This document shows, one piece after another, positions 60,257 through 64,000 of a stretch of DNA of 64,000 nucleotides (position 1 is the stretch's first letter; each line of letters starts with the position of its first letter). This DNA is from PSRI01 sp041484195 (GTDB lineage: Bacteria > Bacteroidota > Bacteroidia > Chitinophagales > Chitinophagaceae), in the NCBI GenBank assembly GCA_041484195.1, contig JBGPHC010000013.1:50772-114771 (forward strand), written 5' to 3'. Under the pieces are notes generated by a model. It did not search any database. It saw nothing but the letters and a program-made list of their open reading frames with translations, and was not told the DNA's origin. The translations under genes and the position numbers were made by a program.

Positions 60257-60589
60257 TCATCGATTCAGTAATTGCCGTATCTCAGCGGGAGCAGAAGATT
60301 TTAGCAAATTTTCTATTTTGTTTTCATTGTCTTTCCTGGAGATGGACTTCCCGTTTTCAAAACATGTGATTATGGAATCATGAACTACCCATTCTGTGTT
60401 TTTGTGTATCAGGCGAATGCCTTTATATCCCTCATTCGAAGGAATACCAACCTGCTGAGCTGAATCTCCCGCCGCACTCCATAATCTCATGAAATCTTCA
60501 ATTTCATATTTATTTAGTATCCATTGAGGGTCTGGTCGACCGGAAAAAATGAGCAGGATTGCTTTCCATTCCTCTTTCTTGTCCATCAT
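60257..60589 (-). CDS. Small protein with an SGRP(D/N)P domain
   Basis: The 110-residue protein is not recognised by name. It starts KEEWKAILLIFSGRPDPQWI, and IFSGRPDP matches IFSGRPNP in the larger neighbour, so the two share an N-terminal domain. EGYKGIRLIHKN corresponds to the neighbour's LGYRGLIM segment. The C-terminus is charged and short. Its stop lies upstream of nothing obvious, and its start overlaps the end of the larger gene by 4 bp (ATGA), a sign of translational coupling. A role as a partner or antagonist of the larger protein is possible but unproven. Confidence 0.7.
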   Translation of the reverse strand: MMDKKEEWKAILLIFSGRPDPQWILNKYEIEDFMRLWSAAGDSAQQVGIPSNEGYKGIRLIHKNTEWVVHDSIITCFENGKSISRKDNENKIENLLKSSAPAEIRQLLNR

Positions 60590-61533
60590 AATGGTCCCTT
60601 AATTTTAAAATGTCCATGAATGACCTGCATAAAGCTGCAAAAATCAACATAACTGCCTCGGTCAGCCGTTCTGGGATCTGAAATTGGGTTACCGGAATTG
60701 TCCAGAATGGTAGCAGGACTGCCACCTATTTTATGGGACCATTTCCCATTGCGCCCTTTGCGGTACCAGTGATAGTCATAATCAGGCGCGATCACCAATG
60801 CGACCAGATGACCAGTCGTAGGGCATTTATTGTTATTGGCAGGCAGATCGATCAGGCCATCGGCCAAGGCTCCCATCCTGGCGCCAAGGCTTCCCATCGG
60901 AGTAACGCAGGCTGACAGATCATTATACTGTTGTCCAGCTGCCATTCCCGGTTGTCCGTAATTATCAGTCCTGTAATTAGTGCTGTAATTGTAACAATTA
61001 TTGTTGAATTGTATAGACGGAGCCGAGTTCCAGGCTGGCAGGTCGGGTAATGGAGCGCAGGCGCAGGCAGTCCGTCTATGTGTTTTATAAAAATCAGTCA
61101 GCCAGCGATGGTATTTCTTGTGATAATTCCTGATAAAGACTGGTCTCTGCAATTCAAATTTTTCGATGGAGGATTCGAGGAATTTCTTCAAGGAGGGAAT
61201 ATTGTCGGTAAGCCTTAGGCTGGGCAAATGATCGAATACAAATGAGACCAGGTCGCTGATTTGATTAACCCTTGCTATTTTCCCATCAGCGTAGGCGGCA
61301 TCTTTTGTAAATAATACCCTTATGGGGAGTCGGTTCGATAATCTCTTTCCCTGCTGCTCCATGATCAATCCTCTGTATCCCAGCACCGTAGGGTAAGGGG
61401 GTGAATTTTCTGATTTCTTAGTGAACGAGCTACATGAAATCTTATTAAATACTTTCCTGGCAGTGATGTGGTTCAGAATGATATAAGGATTCGGCCTGCC
61501 ACTGAAAATGTCGATGGTGATTTTTACAGGCAT
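60586..61533 (-). CDS. SGRPNP-domain protein with a predicted Cys/His hydrolase-like C-terminus
   Basis: The 315-residue protein (from MPVKITIDIFSGRPNP; a 61566 start adds 11 residues) has three parts. Residues 1-150 form the SGRPNP domain seen in various bacterial and fungal proteins of unknown function. A cysteine-rich linker (TACACAPLPDLPAW) follows. The C-terminal 130 residues show NNNCYNYSTNYRTDNYGQPG and GHLVALVIAPDYDYHWYR, a Cys then His order like NlpC/P60 or other papain-like hydrolases, then ADRGSYVDFCSFM. The catalytic reading is inference. No signal peptide is present. The 3' end overlaps the next gene by 4 bp. Confidence 0.7.
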   Translation of the reverse strand: MPVKITIDIFSGRPNPYIILNHITARKVFNKISCSSFTKKSENSPPYPTVLGYRGLIMEQQGKRLSNRLPIRVLFTKDAAYADGKIARVNQISDLVSFVFDHLPSLRLTDNIPSLKKFLESSIEKFELQRPVFIRNYHKKYHRWLTDFYKTHRRTACACAPLPDLPAWNSAPSIQFNNNCYNYSTNYRTDNYGQPGMAAGQQYNDLSACVTPMGSLGARMGALADGLIDLPANNNKCPTTGHLVALVIAPDYDYHWYRKGRNGKWSHKIGGSPATILDNSGNPISDPRTADRGSYVDFCSFMQVIHGHFKIKGPL

Positions 61534-61928
61534 AAGATAAGATTTAATCCTCTCAAAGTAAATCACAGAATGAATATGGACAATACCACTTTAAGGGAAG
61601 TATGAGACTTTATTGAGGCCCGGCGAGAACCATTCAACTATGCTAAATCATTGAAATTTGAACCTAAGATTCAGCCATTGTTAGATCCCTTTATGGCCGC
61701 TATTGTACTCGTCTTATCCAGTTCCTTTACCACCATGACTCACTAATAAAACAGACAAGATTCGGTTAACCGTTGATTAACAAAAGAATCCAGACCTTAA
61801 GGCAGATTTCTCAATTTGGCATTCTCACTGTGATATGCACTATGATTAATGTCATGACATGATTCATCTGCCGTCATAAGAATTGTACCAATGGGATCCG
61901 TATTTTCGTACTGCAAAAATCATAGAAC
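61534..61928. other. Divergent intergenic region, SGRPNP cassette / cytochrome cassette
   Basis: 395 bp containing the promoters of two divergent operons. TATTTTCG near 61899-61906, about 30 bp before the cytochrome gene, is a one-mismatch -7 candidate. No open frame or hairpin was found. Confidence 0.4.
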
Positions 61929-62336
61929 ATGCGAATTATTAGAATGGCATTGGTGTTAGTGTTGTTTACTACGGGTAATAGATGCGAAGCTCAAATGAAA
62001 AAGTTTGTTGCCCCGGTATGGGCTGATACGATCAGGAACCCATTGAAAGGAAATGCTTTGGCCATGGCTGAAGGTAAAGTCATATATCAAAGCTATTGCA
62101 GCCCATGCCATGGTACCAAAGGAAAGGGCGATGGTGTTGCAGCAGCAGGGCTTGACAAACCACCTGCGGATCATACTTCCCGGCTTATTCAAAAACAGAC
62201 TGACGGCGCTTTCTTTTGGATGATCCAGACAGGGAATAATCCGATGCCTAATTATAAGGGTGTGCTAAATACCAATCAGATTTGGGAATTGGTAAACTAT
62301 ATAAGATCCTTAGGTAAACAAAATAAAAACCGTTAA
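61929..62336 (+). CDS. Periplasmic c-type cytochrome
   Basis: The 135-residue protein has a signal peptide (MALVLVLFTTGNRCEA) and one cytochrome c domain: heme-binding CSPCHG at about residues 57-62 in YQSYCSPCHGTKGKGDG, and an axial Met candidate in GNNPMPNYKG. The ending IWELVNYIRSLGKQ is the usual C-terminal helix. It carries electrons in the periplasm. The stop is 2 bp before the barrel gene, so the two are co-transcribed. It may serve the flavoprotein dehydrogenase on the opposite strand nearby, which is inference. Confidence 0.9.
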   Translation: MRIIRMALVLVLFTTGNRCEAQMKKFVAPVWADTIRNPLKGNALAMAEGKVIYQSYCSPCHGTKGKGDGVAAAGLDKPPADHTSRLIQKQTDGAFFWMIQTGNNPMPNYKGVLNTNQIWELVNYIRSLGKQNKNR

Positions 62337-62338
62337 TA

Positions 62339-63475
62339 ATGAAAAACTCATTAATGGCCATTTTAGTATTGTGTTTGTCTTCCCTTGCTCAATCGCAAAC
62401 AAAGACTGCCGGAACTGCTTCGCAATATGACGGAATCAATCATATTCTGATAGCGGGAGACGGGGAAGTAACTTATTTCCGGGACCAGGATAATTCCTCT
62501 TTCACTGAATTGAATTTCAAGCCTATTTTTTTATGGCATATTTCAGACAAATTATTTGTTGAATCGGAAGTAGAAATTGAAACTGGCGAAGGCGAAGCTT
62601 CATTAGGACTGGAATACCTTAATATGTGCTATTTCGTAAACCCTTACCTCACTTTGCATGCAGGAAGGTTTCTGCCAAAATTTGGCGCCTACCGGGGCAG
62701 AATGGCCGAGGGTTTTCTTAACAGACTTCCAACCGATCCAATCGGATTTGGAGATGGAGGAATAGGAGCTTCTGTTGAAACCGGCTTCGGAGCCTTGGGA
62801 GGTTTGCCCATTGGGAATGGTCGCCTCACCTATGATTTGTATATATCGAATGGTCCTCACCTGCTTACTGATTCTGCCAACGCAGGGCAGTTCGACTATG
62901 AAGCTTATATAGGCAATAATAAATCGGTTGCAACAGGTGGAAGAATCGGAATCCTGCCAATTTCCGATCAAAGTTTGGAAATCGGATATAGCTTTCTTGC
63001 CAAAAAAAACACCTCCGACCAGGCTGCTGTTGACCATGCAAGTGTATTCATGCAAGCGGTGGATTTCAATTTCTACCACGTTATTACTCCGATTCGTGGC
63101 ACTATTCGGTTGATGGGCGAATGGAGACATCAAAAGGTGGGTAATGTGACATATTACAAGGGCGTTGACGACTTGGGAAATCCTATTGATCCATACAACT
63201 TGTCGGGCAATTCACCGACATGTTATTATGTTCTTGGATCGTTAAGATTATCTCAATTGTCAAATCTGATATTGCGCAATTTTGAGATTGCTTTCAGATA
63301 TTCCCATTATAAAAGACCTTCAGACGCACCTTGGGCAGAAGGGTTGGGTGAAACGAACCGTACGACTATTGGCATTGATTATTGGTTGCATTGGAACAGT
63401 TTGTTGAAACTTGCTTACCAGGTTGAAAAGAATACTCCCCATGGTTATTACGCGCAATTGGTATTTGGATTCTGA
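62339..63475 (+). CDS. Outer-membrane beta-barrel (porin-like) protein
   Basis: The 378-residue protein has a signal peptide (SLMAILVLCLSSLAQSQT) and then alternating amphipathic strands typical of a barrel: FVESEVEIETGEGEASLGLE, LTLHAGRFLPKFGAYRGR, GTIRLMGEWRHQKVG, and a final strand YYAQLVFGF with the C-terminal Phe that marks outer-membrane proteins. LHAGRFLPKFG resembles the phosphate-porin (OprP/O) family pattern, but assignment is only to the general fold. It lies between two cytochrome genes (2 bp and 18 bp gaps), so the set probably forms one operon. Confidence 0.82.
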   Translation: MKNSLMAILVLCLSSLAQSQTKTAGTASQYDGINHILIAGDGEVTYFRDQDNSSFTELNFKPIFLWHISDKLFVESEVEIETGEGEASLGLEYLNMCYFVNPYLTLHAGRFLPKFGAYRGRMAEGFLNRLPTDPIGFGDGGIGASVETGFGALGGLPIGNGRLTYDLYISNGPHLLTDSANAGQFDYEAYIGNNKSVATGGRIGILPISDQSLEIGYSFLAKKNTSDQAAVDHASVFMQAVDFNFYHVITPIRGTIRLMGEWRHQKVGNVTYYKGVDDLGNPIDPYNLSGNSPTCYYVLGSLRLSQLSNLILRNFEIAFRYSHYKRPSDAPWAEGLGETNRTTIGIDYWLHWNSLLKLAYQVEKNTPHGYYAQLVFGF

Positions 63476-63493
63476 ACATCTAAATCTTTGAAA

Positions 63494-63760
63494 ATGAAAA
63501 AGTATTTTCTTCTTATCATAATGGCCTCAGTTGTTGCGGCAACCAGCACGCTTCAAATTGGTTGTACTGCTTCACAAAAGCTGGTTGAGAAAACAGGTGC
63601 ACAATTGTGGGGAGAAAATTGCGGAAGATGCCACAATGCGCCCGGCCGCGGTGAATTTCGTAGTGACAATTGGGATGTGATAGGCCAACATATGAGAGCG
63701 AGGGCTAACCTTACAGGAAAGGATACAGATAAAATATTGGCTTTCCTGAAAGGGCTTTGA
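63494..63760 (+). CDS. Small c-type cytochrome-like lipoprotein
   Basis: The 88-residue protein starts MKKYFLLIIMASVVAATSTL and contains a lipobox-like cysteine in LQIGC, then a single heme site CGRCHN in WGENCGRCHNAPGRGEF; the short domain ends in DKILAFLKGL. A conserved distal Met is not obvious; the Met in QHMRARANL is the best candidate. It is the third gene of the cytochrome/barrel cassette, 18 bp after the barrel gene. It probably is membrane-tethered and passes electrons to or from the barrel-associated partner. The ATG at 63494 is preferred over the TTG at 63488. Confidence 0.85.
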   Translation: MKKYFLLIIMASVVAATSTLQIGCTASQKLVEKTGAQLWGENCGRCHNAPGRGEFRSDNWDVIGQHMRARANLTGKDTDKILAFLKGL

Positions 63761-63784
63761 CTCTTGGTTGAATTTCTTCACTAA

Positions 63785-63817
63785 ATGATGGCTGCATTCA
63801 ATGCGGCCATCATTTTT
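63785..63817 (+). terminator. Terminator after the cytochrome cassette
   Basis: ATGATGGC (63785-63792) pairs with GCCATCAT (63806-63813), extended inward by GCAT/ATGC, and is followed by TTTTT, 25 bp after the last stop. Confidence 0.8.
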
Positions 63818-64000
63818 ATTAGACCTATAGTTGATTATTCAGATATTCCTGATATTTTATCACTAGTGTTTCGATATTAGTCAAAGATATTCAGTTGATT
63901 ATGATTTAGCTCTTTGAAATTTTGTTGTATTGAGTTGGTAAACAAATTCGTGATAGGTGTTTTATCGAAGATACAAACACTGATTACTTGCAGTATCTCA
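63818..64000. other. Right-hand end without a gene
   Basis: About 180 bp of AT-rich sequence after the last terminator with no reading frame of note. Confidence 0.4.

Noticed and set aside
1..64000. CRISPR array or gRAMP/Cas gene accompanying the CHAT cassette
   Set aside because: No regularly spaced repeats and no Cas-like protein were found anywhere in the window.

Overview
The window is chromosomal DNA from a member of the Bacteroidota, most likely family Chitinophagaceae. The support is FtsZ with a long acidic linker, a DUF3127 protein, a DUF4293 protein, a DUF4369/TlpA lipoprotein, an FadN-type beta-oxidation enzyme, very few Shine-Dalgarno sequences, and promoters of the Bacteroidetes type (a TTG-like -33 element and a TAnnTTTG -7 element). 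The species cannot be named from the sequence.

Layout. Positions 1-3.2 kb hold the end of the division cluster (ftsA, partial, then ftsZ). From 3.2 to 33.1 kb there are mainly housekeeping and envelope genes: an epimerase-like protein, a metzincin-like protease, a TlpA-type lipoprotein, FadN, glycerate kinase, MetRS, two tandem LD-carboxypeptidases, an Xre/membrane-protein pair, two tandem membrane-anchored alpha/beta hydrolases, a Kup potassium transporter, PurQ, a DsbD-alpha/DsbD pair, an ECF sigma factor, UvrA and two related small secreted proteins. From 33.5 to 39.7 kb lies the most distinctive region: an ECF sigma factor, an anti-sigma-like membrane TPR protein, a small proline-tailed protein, a secreted TPR-CHAT protease-like protein and a subtilisin-like protease, all on one strand. 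From 39.8 to 52.1 kb there are glyA, a beta-lactamase-family hydrolase, a sugar nucleotidyltransferase, an ABC exporter of the NatAB type, an FAD dehydrogenase, DUF3127, dnaA and acylphosphatase.

From 52.2 to 56.9 kb a tRNA-Ser, a degenerate tRNA-Pro copy and an intact tRNA-Pro border an AT-rich accessory block: two AHSA1/SRPBCC proteins, an SDR and a divergent AraC-type regulator. The block ends in a frameshifted MFS transporter remnant and a sequence resembling an IS terminus. This looks like an old tRNA-adjacent insertion. From 56.9 to 64 kb there are a lipoprotein, a GMC oxidoreductase with its subunit-3 partner, a two-gene cassette of unknown function sharing an SGRP(N/D)P motif, and a cytochrome c / outer-membrane barrel / cytochrome c cassette.

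Main candidate for an undescribed system: the sigma / membrane TPR / small protein / TPR-CHAT / S8 protease cassette at 33550-39705. Its logic resembles the signalling arm of Craspase loci (TPR-CHAT protease, protein substrate, sigma factor), but without an RNA-guided component and with the CHAT protein apparently exported. This functional reading is inference. No CRISPR array, rRNA gene or complete insertion sequence was seen.
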